Origin: Daphnia pulex
Lineage: Eukaryota > Arthropoda > Branchiopoda > Diplostraca > Daphniidae
DNA: 64,000 nucleotides
Assembly: GCF_021134715.1 (NCBI RefSeq)
Contig: NC_060018.1
Coordinates: forward strand, 12,045,501 to 12,109,500
Direction: 5' to 3'
Shown: positions 32,301-46,200 of the stretch, piece after piece
Numbering within the stretch: the first letter of the stretch is position 1
How the letters are laid out: each line of letters starts with the position of its first letter
Made by a program: the position numbers and the translations under genes
The notes under the pieces: generated by a model
Databases searched by the model: none
What the model saw: the letters and a program-made list of their open reading frames with translations, nothing else
Told to the model about the DNA's origin: nothing

Positions 32301-35117
32301 GCGCTTTTGTTGTTTTTTGTCTTGCCATTTCAGCAGAAAAAGGTGAAATGAAATCGCCAGTTTTGTGCTGTCGCTGTGTATTGTCGACAGGGTCCTTGTC
32401 GTTATTGCCCGGTGATTATATACGTGTACGTGGTGGTCGGTTTATAACACAACAAGAAGGAAGGCAAAAAAATTGTTTTGAAAGAAAACAGTAAAAGAAA
32501 AAAGATTAGACATTTCCTTATACTATTTAATAACATTTATACCTGCTGGAGTATGCGTGTGGTCTCCATGCCCCAGCACCGACTGTTGAAGGGGAAGAAG
32601 AACATGCACATCTCCTCATCCGCTTTTGGGAAATTTGTGTTTTTCGACCTCGTCAAGCGGAAAAAAAAGACCTAGCCGAGATGTTTTGACGGTCCGCCGC
32701 TCACAGTCCTTCTCTCTGTTTTATTTCAATTTTGTTGGTTTTTTTGAAATTTTGTGTCTATAATTTTTTTCCGAGAGAAGAAATATATAAGAACCAGTTC
32801 GTCACTTTTCGAGGGCGAAGGGGAAAAACGAGACAAAAGAGCGGCGACGTCTGCAGACACACTCGTCGAAACAAAAGAATAAATAAATTTTTATTTTCAC
32901 GTAAATATTTTTCTACGTCTGAAATAATTTTTTGTTTTTAGTGTCTTTTAATTACTTCAACGCGCCGGAATAGACATCAAATATAATACAAGTCCCATGG
33001 CTCGGGATACCTGAGAAATGGTCCATCTTTTTTTTTTTTGCAGTTCAATTTTTGTGTTTTTTTCTTAATTTGAATAAATTTGAATTTTTCGTTCTTTTTC
33101 GGGAAATAGATAAAAATGAATTTTGGAGGGCAATAATTGGCGCCCGAAGCCGTTTGGGTATGCGGATGATGAGTCGAATAACCTGACAATATATTCCATA
33201 GCTGCCGGCTATTATTATGCTTAGATATATATAAGAGTGCTGCGGAGAGAAGAGCTCAACACATAGCGGACGATTGATGCGGGCGAGCGTGAATCGTGCC
33301 GCGTTCAAATGTATATAGCTACATAACGACGACAAGTTCAAAAGGAATAGATATATAAGAATAAGAAAAGAATAAATACCAAAATGGATGGATGGATGAG
33401 AATAAGAGTGTTACATCCCGGCGCCTATAACTCTTTGTTGTGGAAATGTTCAACATTTCTCTGCTGTAATGTGTGTCGGAGAAAAAAATTCAAAAAAAAG
33501 GGCGGGAACATTTACGAAAGCGTATCGGATCGGAATCACTCACGGTATATGTATATCGGGATATACAATGGCCGCCCATCATCATGATGCTCGGAAAAAT
33601 CGAAAAAAAAAAAAGATTTAACATGTAGTATTTGCCTTTTTCTTTTCATCTTTAAAAAGAAAAAAGAAGGGAAAGAAAAAATAACGACAAGAACTACCTG
33701 TCGGCGTAATTATTCAGCAAGTTAATGGCCGACTCGGGCCATTAGCAACTGGCAATAACGGCCACGCAACCATCCAGCAGCAGCATCCTTCTTCGGGATA
33801 CTGAGGAACCTTCCGCCAGTGCCGCCATGATGTCCGGCACCTCAAACAACTTCCAAAAATTCATCGCGACTTGATTTTTTGAAGGAAAGAAAAACATTTT
33901 TAAGTTTACGATTTTTGACCGTCTAAGTTTTTGGTTTTTAAGCTCAGGGTGCCCTAAACTTGCTCACACATTTTTTGGCAAGGCCATTATTATTCTACTA
34001 CTATTATATACTTTTGTTTGAAGTTGGAAATATAAATAATTCCGGAAAAGGAATGAGAGCGCTCCGGTGATTTATATTTTGTTTTGAGCTAATCAGCAGA
34101 AATCTTTTTGTATTCAGTGCTGTGATGTGATCAAAAATTCGAGCATCTAATAAGAGAATAAGAAAAACCAGTTTCCCTGGATGGTGGAGGTCGAGTGCGA
34201 TGACATTTGCCACAAATGGGTATTATATTATATGTAGGTAGTATGCTGGATAGATTCATTCGTTGAACTTCGGGAGTCTTGGGAAATTTGTTCTTTTTCC
34301 TATTTTTCTTTCCAGTTTGTTAGTCTCGGCTTTTTCGTGCCGTGCACGCAGGGGCCAGGCAGGATGACGACTGTGTGCGCAGCGCAACAGATAAGAATAA
34401 GAAAATAAGAAAAGAAAAAGACAAGACGGATGCATTAACGAGCTAATGGAGCGTGTAGAAAATGGGGAGAGGCAGACGGGAAGATATTCCATTGCTGCTG
34501 CTGCTATGCTGCCATATACACACGCGGGAGCGCTTTCTTCACTAATGAACATGTCGTCGTCCCCGCCACCGTCACCCCTGGTGGGTCTGCTGGCGCGCGG
34601 TTTAGACCGTCGTATAGAATCAATCAACATAATTATTTTTCGGAGGGAAAAATTTGTCCTTTATTTAATAAAAATCTTTTCGTTGAATTCATTCGTCGTG
34701 TCACGCAACACATTTGAATATTATACGACGCGTTTGAGAATTAGATCAGATATTATCTAGCGCAAGTAATTGATGCTCAATGATTTAACGTCTACTTAAT
34801 AAGTCGCAGATGGTGTAAGAGCAGTCACTTGGCATCAGTGCAACGAAGCGAAATTGTATAGGTACTTTTTTCGAAAATATAATGACCATTTTTCTTAGAG
34901 AGATAACCACCATTTTGGGCGTGGCGGGTATAGAATTCACATGTCACTCACGATGGCAGACACATTTTGTTCAAATCTGAAATGAAAAAATAAAAAAAAA
35001 ACCCTATAAAGAAGTCAGTTATTTTTTCCAGGAACAACCAGCAACAGTAAAAGAATTAACAAAATATAAATATAAAAACTGGTCTCTCTCTAAAGCTTCT
35101 CATTTACATTCCCAAGC

Positions 35118-35137
35118 GAGAGAGAGAGAGAGAGAGA
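35118..35137. repeat. (GA)n microsatellite
   Basis: A 20-bp GA tract, followed by a GT tract at 35226-35240 and a 12-C run at 35282-35293. It is typical of the surrounding simple-sequence DNA. Confidence 0.9.
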
Positions 35138-38100
35138 AATGGACAAAAAAATAAATATCTCCAAATGTCTACACAGCACAAACAGAAAAACTAGAAAAAC
35201 TTTTATCCAATTGCTACTGTGTGCTGTGTGTGTGTGTGTGTTTAATTCCTGTTCTTGTTGGTTTATGTATATAGCTATATACCCCCCCCCCCACATCTCT
35301 GAAAAAGAAACAACCTTGGCATTTAATATGTAATTTCCCATACTTGGTCATCCCCCGCCGTCCAACTCGTCGCCGTCCCTCGACAATCTTTTAGTATTCA
35401 AGGAGAATATCAACTTCATATCATATATAGAAAAGCTATAGCGACGGCCAATAGGAAATTGTTATTCACAAAATCTCCAATAGATAAACCAGTTTGTCTT
35501 TTTTCTTTGATTCTCAATACTATATAGATGAGAGTGGTCTTCGATTGTTTTTCCATCAACAACTTATTTTCTTTTTCTTATTCTTTTGTGTATTAGCTTT
35601 CGTTATCCCCCCCCCTAATTTTTATTATATACGTGATTGTAATGCTAAAAATCAAACAAGTTTTTTACGGTTTTTTAGAAAGAGACCCCGAAAGAAAAAT
35701 GATTAGCTGCGCAGCAGTTGATTGAGCTGCATGCCGCGGGTTTAAATATATTCTCGATGATTTAAAATCATCGAAAATTCGGGTGTGTGTTGCTGATGCT
35801 GAAATATAAGTCTTTGCTTGATGTTCATTTCCATCAATTGCCCTCCGGAATTTAGTTGTTCTTTATGTAGTAGTACGTCATTTAATATATTATATATCTT
35901 CTTTTCATATGTATTCTTTCTTTATTCCAGCGTTGGCAGTTATATCCTTTTCGGTCCTGACCTCTTGATTTATAAATACAGAGATCGTGACAGCGTTGTT
36001 TGACGGCCGCTGTAGCTCTCTTCACCCGCTCCTATATAGACAGACAATTAGACATTCCCAGGGAAATGATAAAGAAAAAGAGAAGGACTATACAGCAACA
36101 CAAGGAGGCCAGCAGCTGTTTATATCTTATCGCATTCGTTTGTATTATCTTTGGTTTGTTGGAAGTTCGTGTGTAGCTATACAACGATGGATTATAATGA
36201 GTTCTTATTGAATTTCTCCGGTGTATCATTTCATATTTCCGTTTGATTGGGTCTCGAAATTCCATCAGATCGTTTCCATTACATTTTCTATTTCACCAGA
36301 ACACTGAAAAGTGATGTGTCCTATATAATCATCTTCTCTATTTCTTATTACATTTATTCCCGCCGCGCTTTTGTTGTTTCGCTTGTTCTTTACGACCCAG
36401 GCGGCCTTGTGATGGGGTCGCCGGTCGCTCCTGGTCGTACTTCGCGTGCGTAGTTACTTCAAAAGTCTCTGCTGCTGCGGCACAGCACATGTAGACAATA
36501 GAACGTCTCCCTATATAGGCGGCAACTTATTTATATAATATGACGTCGGTCCGGTGTGTGCTGGGCTGTGCTGATGTGCACAACTCGTCTTTTAATCGAA
36601 TTCAGCATGCGAGGGAATTAGAAGTCCCCAGAGATGATGAGTGGCAGGCGGCCACCATTTTGTATTTTATTCCATCACATCAGATTGAAACCTTATTAAA
36701 GAGAGATTGACAGGAATAAAGAACATGGCCGCACACCACCAAGCCTCATATATGCCCTGTACACGTGTAAAATGTGGAACTTTTGGCGGGATTAGTTAGA
36801 CGTGGGGCCCACCCATGTATATTACAAGAACAGCCTTGTAAATGTCTAAACTAGAGCTGTTGGAGACCATCTGCTGTGTATTAAACATGTAGGCTACTAC
36901 TCTAGAAGTGCTGGCGGTTGGAAATGCAATTGCTCGCGTTTTTCTTTTCTATACTACATGCGCTAATAGACATTATGTAGAGCTGTGCTGCCCGTCTTAA
37001 TAGGCCATTTCGTCCCACACACGCAACGACATAAAAGAGCCGAGTCTATTCATTATTTCTTTGGCTGCTGCTGCTGCTGTTGCTCTTATATTCCATTGTC
37101 TCTGGTTTTGATAATGATAACCTTCAATGTCTTATCATTTCTGCGTCTCTCGGAATGTGTTTTCTCATTTGAATCTGAGGCTCTACACTCTTGTCTATTG
37201 TTGCTCACAGCACTCACACAACCTGCTCTCTTTATATTATCTTCTTCCCATGTGGCTTTTTGAGATGTTACACATTATTTTTTCGGGAATTTGTGAGTTC
37301 TGATTACATCGAAAGAAAAACCGGGAGGAATGAAATGATAAGACGCGCACAGCAGTCAAAAGTGATAAAATTATTTCACGATTTTTTTTTTTCGCCGGAC
37401 GACTCGTTAGACAATATTTTTTAACAAGCGTGAAATTCTTTTCCCTTTGATAATTAAGCTGATGAAAAGGATAATTACAATCAACTTTTATTTAGAAAAA
37501 AACAAAAATGTTTCATTTTTCAAATAGTTTTAAATACATTTTTGCCAAAAAGGATTCTCCGGATAGTGTCAAGGGTGGCCACACCTAACTTTATATAGTT
37601 GAGTTTATTATATAATATAATAACAATCGAAAAAGTGCCTTTTATATTACCTTTTCCGTGTGCCGTTGAGCATCAGCTTTTGTTTTATTGTGTGTAATCA
37701 TCAAAATTCTTTTGTCTGTGTATAATTTTGTTTTCTTTATTATATTCCTTCAAGAAAAAACCGGAAGCTTTCATTATATAGTAGGCTACATGTCGAGTCT
37801 TTTTGATTTGCTTGGACGAGCCAAAAAATGGGGGTCCCGCCCACTTATTCATTCAAAATGAAAATTGAATAGGTCAAACGCCTTTTGAAAAAAAAATTTT
37901 CTCACGGGGAGTCGTCTCATTGTTTTCCGTTTACGGTCAACAGTCCATGCCCTGCGTGTCCACAGTTGGCCGAATCTCAATTGAAAAACTGAATAACAAC
38001 AGAAATTCGAATGAAACACAAAAACGCGGGAATGCCACCGCGAGAGTTTGAATATACAGTATAGTCGAAAAAAAGTTCATTACGCCGTTGTTTTCAATTA

Positions 38101-41100
38101 TAACCGACACACTCGGATAGCAGGACACACACACCAACAACAATCCATCACACACACACAAGACAAAAAATCGGTGCTCTCCGCTGTCCCTCACCAAACT
38201 ATTTTGATCCATTTCCATCACCCACTTCTATCTGTATGTGTGTTCAGACTCAAGATATTATAACAGCCTGTGTGCAGCACACGGTGATTCATTCGCGTGA
38301 TATTCACATGCACATCGAAATGGAGCAACTCGTCTTCTTCTTATATAATATTTCTCGTTCCCTTTATAAGCTATGGTATCTACTATATAACAGGCTGTAT
38401 GGGACTGGCTAGGGATCATCCATCATCCGACTAACAAACTCACGAATGTACATCGCTCTTGATTGCAATCACCCGATTTGGTGGCTGCTGAGTGCTGACT
38501 TTAATATCTCAAAAGAAATCAACCGTTTGCCTTTTTTTACATGTTACAATTCTTAATAGTCCAGCAGCATATACATTTTGTCCGACTCCTGTATAAACAT
38601 ACACAGCACACAGCTGACTGGAGGGGCAGCACGTTCCAATTTCTAGATACTCCCGGTCACGCCCTTAGACGCGGATAACATCCGACGACATAGCACCCCC
38701 TCCGCAATATAACACACCCCTTCTTTTGTGTGTGTATATATAGACGTGTGCTGTGTACATATAACCGACACTGAAGGACAGAGAGGGGGGAATATGTTTG
38801 TAGGTTTTTTCCCGTCGTAGTAACGAACCCAAACGGGAAAATGGGGGAAAGTAACAGATCAATAAGTTTTGCTGGATAGACTCTATATACTGCTGCTGCT
38901 GATGCTTTCCCCCCCACCCTTCTTCCTGGAACTATGCGTCACACACGTCTTCTTGGTGGTGTGGTGTGCTGTTGAGGGCGCGTTGCTATGGTGACGACCG
39001 CTCACGAATAATATGAAGGAACATGGCCTATCGAGCAAAACGTTCCTTCACTGTCGTTTCCCTTTTTTATTTTGATTTTTTCTCGTCATTGACTTTAATT
39101 GAGTCGTCAAATTATCGATGGAAATATTCCAACATTTTAGAGGGACGAAAATATCCGTCACGGTCACTCGTCACGGCACGAACTTGGTCTCGTCTGTCTC
39201 TTCAAATTAAATCAAAATTGAGACGGAAAAATCCCAGAAAAGTGCTCTAAATATAAATCAGGAAAGATGTGTGATTGTGAACCAGTTTTATATGCGCGCT
39301 GGACTCGTTAATTTATCATTTCTATTAAAAGAATGTTATTATATAGAAATTTTCTGGTTTGGTTTACCGGTCCATTGGCCAACGCGCAGTAGCGATGGAT
39401 CATTGCGCCATTCGTCGGAATGCTCGCGCCCGTGTCTCTCTCCTTTTTATTTTAATATTTTAATATTCGAAAAAATATTTTTCTTATAGACGAGAGCGCG
39501 GTGATGTGATGCCCATCATTTTAACATTTTCCCCTTTGAATGAATAGAAATGGGGACGTCAAAAAGACACATTTTCTTTGCTGCTATATAGGGGGGAAAG
39601 AATAAAGAAAGTAAAAAAAAGAGATGATAGATCATTCTGTCAATTACATCCACTTAAAAAGGGTCGTGACACACACAACGGCATAACATGAAACGTATCA
39701 AAAAAATGTTTATTTTTATTTTTTTATGTATAAGAGTCCGAAGAAATGAAAATTATAATCCGGCGGATGGCTCACTTGCACAAGTTTCCGGGACTGTTGT
39801 AAGTTATAAAAGACGCGCGTTTCATTTCATCTGCATATCTATGAAGAATTGTGCGGGTCCTCTGTGTGATGGTTATTTCAATAGACCGAATAAAAGAGGG
39901 GAATCTACATATACACAGTTAATGTGGTAATAGAATGTAACTCGCTCTTATCAATCATTTTCACGTCAAACTGCAAAATCGAAAATAAAAAAAAAAAATA
40001 AAAAAATCGAAATTTTATTTTATTTTTTATTCGGAAAAATTGACGTTGAATGATTCACGCTAAACAAGATGTAAGAAATATAACAAATGGAAATTTCGGG
40101 GGATTTTTTATTCAATTGAAAAAAAAAAAATCCAGCGGTCGTGTCGACTAGATTTTTTTTTTGTCATTTCCAAACTCCTCCTAATAATAAAATGAAAACC
40201 CCGAGACACATCACACAAAGATTTTCACTTGGAAGATGTCAAGTTCGGGAGGTCATCACGTCAGACGAATATAACCTGTGCCGTACTATCAAAAAAAGAG
40301 TCTCTCTCTCTCACGCCTCCGCCGCTCGCATATCCATCCAACACTTTTTTCTCTAGTGGATAGGTCGGCGTGAAAAAAACCAGAAAAAAATAACCGCCCG
40401 GCACTTTTCACTTGTATCCCACCCACCGAGAGATGATTTTTCGTGAGTTACACATTTTGCCAAAAAAAATAAGAAAAAGAAAAAAAGAAAACAAATTTTT
40501 GTGCCACATTCTCCGCCCCTCCGGTGGGATTTCAACTTTTTTCTCGGAATAAAAAAAAAAAAACTTTTTGGGTTATACGAGGCCATTTGTCCGTCTTGAT
40601 TGCCACACATCATCATCATCCAACACTGGTGTGTAATAGACAACAGGGACCTGTGCGCTCTGCTCTTGTACAGCACATTTTACCATCATGAATCACCGAG
40701 CGTCTTCTCTGCTTTCAGACCGTCGTCTGAGAGTGTCTATTTATACATCACAGCAACAACCCCCTTTCTATGTGTAATATTACTCTTGTTTTTGTCTTTT
40801 CCATCTTCGTGCACGGCGGATGCTGGCTCGTCGACGTACCTCAGACTGCGGGAAAGTGTGTCCGTCTGGCTGGCTGGCTGACAACAAAACATTCAAATAG
40901 TTATATAAGGGAGAGAGATAACTCTAACGATGGTGAGCGGATTAGTCTCTTTATGTACGACCGCGATAGGACGTGATTTTCTCATGAAACATTTTTTTTT
41001 TCGGATGTTATATAGGGAAGAAGAAAAGCCGCCGTGGTTTTTCTCACGTTGGCCTGGCGTCATTGACGTGCGACAGCCCTTTTTCTTTTTTGACTTCGTC

Positions 41101-42627
41101 AGCCAATCCTCAGACGAATTGACGATGCGTTACCATCTAGAATATAAGAAAAGAAAAGAATATGAAAAAAGGCCTTGGAATGATTAAGTCATGTTATTTC
41201 TTTTTGGGGGTATTTTCTAAGATAGCAAACCGCATATGTAAGATGTAGCCAGCGAAACGTGTACGTATATACTGTGTAGCTTGGGAGTCTAGTGGTCGAT
41301 CCTTTTGTTGTTGTGTGTGTGTCCGGCAGTTTGAAAAAATAAAAAAAATTTCGGGGGGAAAAAATCGGAAGACTCACAAATGTCCCTCAAGCTGAGAGAT
41401 AGATCCAAAACGTAATGAAATATCCTTCCGGAATGTTGCGTATATATAAGCCAAGCCAAAAAAAGAGAATGGAAAAATTTAATTTTTGGAATATTTTTTG
41501 ATTCGCTTGTTATCTCGACGGAAATTCTTGTCATTCCAATTTATTTCAAGTTAACGTTGATCCCTTTTTATATTTGATTTAGAACGCAGAAGAATGTCTG
41601 TGTGTAAAACTAGGAGCTAAATTCATTATTCTTTGTTTATAATAACTATAAAATACAATAACCGGTGTTGAAAGAAATATTTGGGGTGAAATTGACATCA
41701 TCTTTTATATCTATCGATAAACAGGTATAACCTTGATGTTAAATGGACGTTCAACTCCTGCGTCAATGATGCGGTTTTCATCACATAGAAAAGCTGCGGT
41801 CAGCATCTCTCAAATTCTATTGTGTTTAAAGATATTAAAAAGGTGGGGAGCTGTATAGTTTCCACTGTCTCTCTCTCCTTCATCTAATTCCATTTAATGA
41901 TTTGGTGTTGTATAGAAAAAATAAAACCAAGAGCCTTATATACTATTATCCAATTCGGATCTGGATGGACGGTGAACCGGACAGGCTCAACTCGAGCGGA
42001 ACGGACGTATATATATTTAGTGAGACCTGAACTGTGTGTTTCTCTATTACAAGGCCGATAAGAAAAATTTAAAAATATAAAATGGTACACGAAAAAATAT
42101 AAGCGGATTCGATTTCTCAGAAAAATTGATTATCTCCACTTCAATTGTTTTTTTTTTTGTTTTTATTTTTTTTAAATGTCATTTTTATTCATCCGGAGAA
42201 ACAAATTTATCCTTTCACCGGTCACGCAATGGTGTGTTTTTACTCGTGATATTTATTTTCGGCTTGACGCCAAGTGTCCGTCTATGAATGTACACACACA
42301 CACACAGAGAATCTAGTAGAGTGGATATAGTCCGTCTATCCTTTTTTCTTTTCCTTTTCTTTTACGGTTGCAGTTGTGTTTTTCGGGGGTGCCAAAGACC
42401 CGACGAGAGTGCTGGAACCCCAGCTAGCACGACTGGGAAAAATAAAAACCCACCAATAGGAACCGCATTGCCACAGGGTACGTTCTTCCATCTTTCTCTC
42501 TTTCTCTCCTTTTTTAACCATTCTTTCATTCTCTTTCGTTTCTTTTCATTCCCCCCCCCCTTCTCTCTCCCTTTCCCCGTGTATATATAAATATATGTAC
42601 TATATATAAAAATACAAAAAAGAGCTG

Positions 42628-42656
42628 GAAGAAGAAGAAGAAGAAGAAGAAGAAGA
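42628..42656. repeat. (GAA)n microsatellite
   Basis: About nine to ten GAA units form an uninterrupted purine tract, followed by a GT-rich tract near 42779-42800. Both lie in the presumed 5' region of Vang. Confidence 0.9.
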
Positions 42657-42659
42657 GTA

Positions 42660-43283
42660 TGGCGTGGCTTTATCGTGCCGGAGCAGCTCAGTCGAGTGTG
42701 GACGCTTAGCCGCAACAGCAGCAGCTACCAGGAGCAGCAGCAACCAACCAACAATTTTTATTATTTTGTTCGTGTGATTGTGTGTGTGTGTGTGTCTGTG
42801 TAGATTTTTATTTATTTTTTTTTTTTCCGGTGTACTCGGAGAAGATCTGGAAGAAATTTCTAAGAAATAGAAGAAGAAAAAAAGTGTCGATCTACTACTA
42901 CACATGAGTGTCGTCTGCAGCAGTGAATCGCTTATATTTCCAGGGAATAATAAGATCAGAGACGATTCCCAGGGATTTCCATTATGGATTATCTGCTTAC
43001 AAAGTTGTGATTTATTCGTGCGCGTTGTATATGGATTATTATTATTAGACACAATCGATCCGTCCGAAAAAAAAGTCCAGCAGTGCGCACCCCAGCACCG
43101 GTGCTGTAGATTGAAATCAGACACCGGAGAGAAAAAACAACTTCAACAGCAGCAGCGACTATTGTGTGTGTGTGGATGTAATTGCACATCATCATCCTGT
43201 TTTTCTTTAAGACACCAGCAGCAGCAGCAGAGCGAGGCCGGAACAAACTCCTACACATTTTGAAATCAAATTAAAATATAAAG
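42660..43283 (+). other. Candidate 5' UTR exon of Vang
   Basis: A strong donor (AAG|GTGAGT) occurs at 43283/43284 after a CAG- and GAA-rich stretch without a long coding frame. A matching acceptor (TTTTCCAG) occurs at 48076, 37 bp upstream of the Vang start codon. Together they suggest a 5' leader exon spliced over a 4.8-kb intron. The 5' boundary is a guess. Confidence 0.3.
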
Positions 43284-46200
43284 GTGAGTGTTTTTTTATT
43301 TTATTTTTCTTCTTCTAAAATAGTAGAAGAAAGAAAGAAACGCTATTTGTCCAACGGCTGTCCAGCAGCAGCAACACCAAACATTTTTCTTTTTTGGCAT
43401 TCTAATCCCGGTGACAAGATATTTTTATTATTATATTATTTCTGGCCCGGTGTTTATAATCCTTGCGGCCGTAGTACGGGGATAGCACAAGGTCCCCTTG
43501 GCGAATGAAAAGAGAAATGATATAAAAGGACAACACACGACGACGGGAAAAAAAGGAAAAAAATGTTTGAATAGAAAAGATGAAAAGTTACGGCATTTCT
43601 TTAATGTCTTCTTTTTCGTCGTCGTTCGTCGTTCGTCGGACGGTAGAAAAATAAAATAAATTTGTTTTTTTCTGCGCAAATCTAAACTGGCTTAAAACGT
43701 CTAAATTTGGAGATAAGGCGACTAAATAATAGCTGGAACGATTCGACTGGAGAAATTTTATTTTTTTGAAATGAGAGCAGGTTGAATATAATAATAAAAT
43801 AGATCTGGTTTTGATTCCATTCGATATATGTTCCATCTGTTTTGTTTTAACAAATAAATGCAGACCGGTAGGGATGAGATGTCGCTGTTAAGTATTCGTG
43901 ACCCGACGCGGATTGTTTCGAAGGGAAAACAAAACAAAACAAAAATCAAAAAATCTCATTAGTAAGATCTGGTCCCGCCAAGTTTTGAAAAACAAAAAAA
44001 TCTACAAGGCGACATGGCTAAATGGAATTAAAATCAAAAGGGAAACTAAAAACTGGAAATTCGAGATTTGGTCCTTTTTTGTTTGAAATCTTATTGGAGG
44101 GGAAAAGGATATCATCGGGGAGGAGAGGATAGATTAATATATTATTGAGACAAGAAAAAAGAAAAACAGAAAAACCGGTCGATTTATAATGGCTGAACTT
44201 GTTTTTTCCTTGACGAAAAAAGAAAATAAAGGGAAAATAAATAACCCATCCTTGTTTGGATTAAAAGAAGAAAGAAAAAAAGTCATTCGGCAGGTTTAGA
44301 CGTTGTCGTCGTATATATTTTTGTCTTCTTCCAAAATAAAAAATTCGTACTAAAAAAAAGGGGGCTCCGCCCTTATTTATTTTACGCGTAGATAAGAAAA
44401 ACGTCAGATATTGAAATCTTTTTCTTCTTTCATAATGGCATATCCATTTTCTTGCTTCGTTCTTTCTGCTTTGACGAGAGAGAGACCAATTACACGAATA
44501 TTTCACCCTGGCCAATCATCCGATACACCCAAAATGGGATGGACGAAAAAATATCTATGCACAAATGAGCTCATTAAATAGACTGAACAGTTTCCCAATA
44601 TGTCGGAACAGATGGATCCCAAAACCAACCAACCAAAATTCCTTTTTTCTGCCATCAATCGTCTGTGTTATATACCGACAAGAAGATTATCCAGTAACAG
44701 GATAAATATATATATAGATTAATTATACCACTCAAGAGATTTATTAGACTCAACTAAATATCTAATACACACAGCGTCCCAGCAGCAGCAGCAGCTCTTG
44801 ACCAAATATTATGACACCCGTGCTGTTATAGACTCGTGACATTCTCCAACTGGCCCCGGCAACTATATCGAGAGAGATGTTTATCGTAAGAAAAAAGTAA
44901 ATTCTCAAGTAGTAGCCCATAGCGGAGTCGTAAATAAGTCGGCGCCAAAATTTGAAAAATAATAAAAATTTTTAAAAAGTTCTTCTTTGCGGTTGTATTA
45001 GATATATTTTCGGTGGGTTGAAATCTATCAATCTCAACTTTGATGAAAACGAGGGTTGAAAAAACTCGATCTCTTTAGATAAAACAGGAAGAAGCTCTTC
45101 TCCCCCTCTTTTCTTCTGCTGGGATGTTAAATAGTAAAATAGAAGAAGGTAATATAATGATGCGGTATGGCAACAGTGGCGGTTCTCCTTGGTTGTCTTG
45201 CTGCTGGGCCATTCACCTGTTGTTGTTGGGGGATACCAGAAGAAGAAGAAGAAGAACCGGAGGAACTTGAAAATGTTGAATTTTTTTGGCCCTCAGCTTC
45301 CCTCCAGGCTACACCTGGTTCTCCCTTTTCCTTCATTCTTCCTTTTCTTCTTCTTCTTCATTCCATTCGGTTTCAGGGAGGGGGGAACTGTTGCGCGACC
45401 GTTTTCTTCTTTTATTACACCCACAAGAAACCTTCTTCTTCTTCTTCTTCTTCTCTTACCTGTTGAGAGAAAAACAAAAGACGGTCTCGAATATGTCTGG
45501 CCGATTCGTCGTTCTTTTTTTCTTTCTCCGGCAGCCAACAACAACAACCAACAACATTTTTTCTTTTTCTTCACCAAGACCGCCCGCGCTTAAATGTTGT
45601 TTTTCGCGCTCTTCATTTATTTTTTTCAAAAAATATTAAATAAAATAAAAAGTTTTGTTTTTTTCTTTTATTTTTATTATTTTTTTGAGCGGCCGTTGTG
45701 TCCCTTTTTTGGCATGGCTGATGGGCCCAATTGCCTCATTTATCTCCATGTTTCATAGCGTTGTGTTACATGACGAGCCTTTAAGTTGTTGGCTGCTGGT
45801 AGCCCGTAGCCATCTTTTTTTTAGATTTCAAATATAAATATAAAAAATACACGAGAGAAAGAGAAAATGTTGCGCTTATTACAGCAGAACCGCGCAGGAT
45901 TATTATTTTTTAAATCACAAATCCCGAAGTTGTTGTTGTTGTTGTTGCCTTGAATATAAGGAAAAAGGAACCTGGCTGGCTGTGTGCTCCTGTTGGTAGC
46001 TCGACAAATACCAAACAGATGAAGATGATGACGGTCATCTACTAAGAGATAGATGACGAAGCCGAATACCATCTCAAGAAAACATTTTTTTTCTTTTTTT
46101 CGAAATGATGAGAGATTGTTTAGTGCTGTGTGTCACCTGTGTGTGACATTTGTTTTCCTTTCTTACTTATTCGTGGTCGTGAAAAAAAAACAAAAATCAG

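Noticed and set aside
42600-43124. Minus-strand open frame of 174 codons
   Set aside because: It is composed of Ser, Lys and Asn runs from GAA, GT and CAG repeats, so is simple-sequence rather than a gene.
45127-45639. Overlapping open frames on both strands rich in Phe, Leu, Lys and Arg
   Set aside because: GAA/TTC triplet tracts keep several frames open at once; there is no protein-like composition or splice context.
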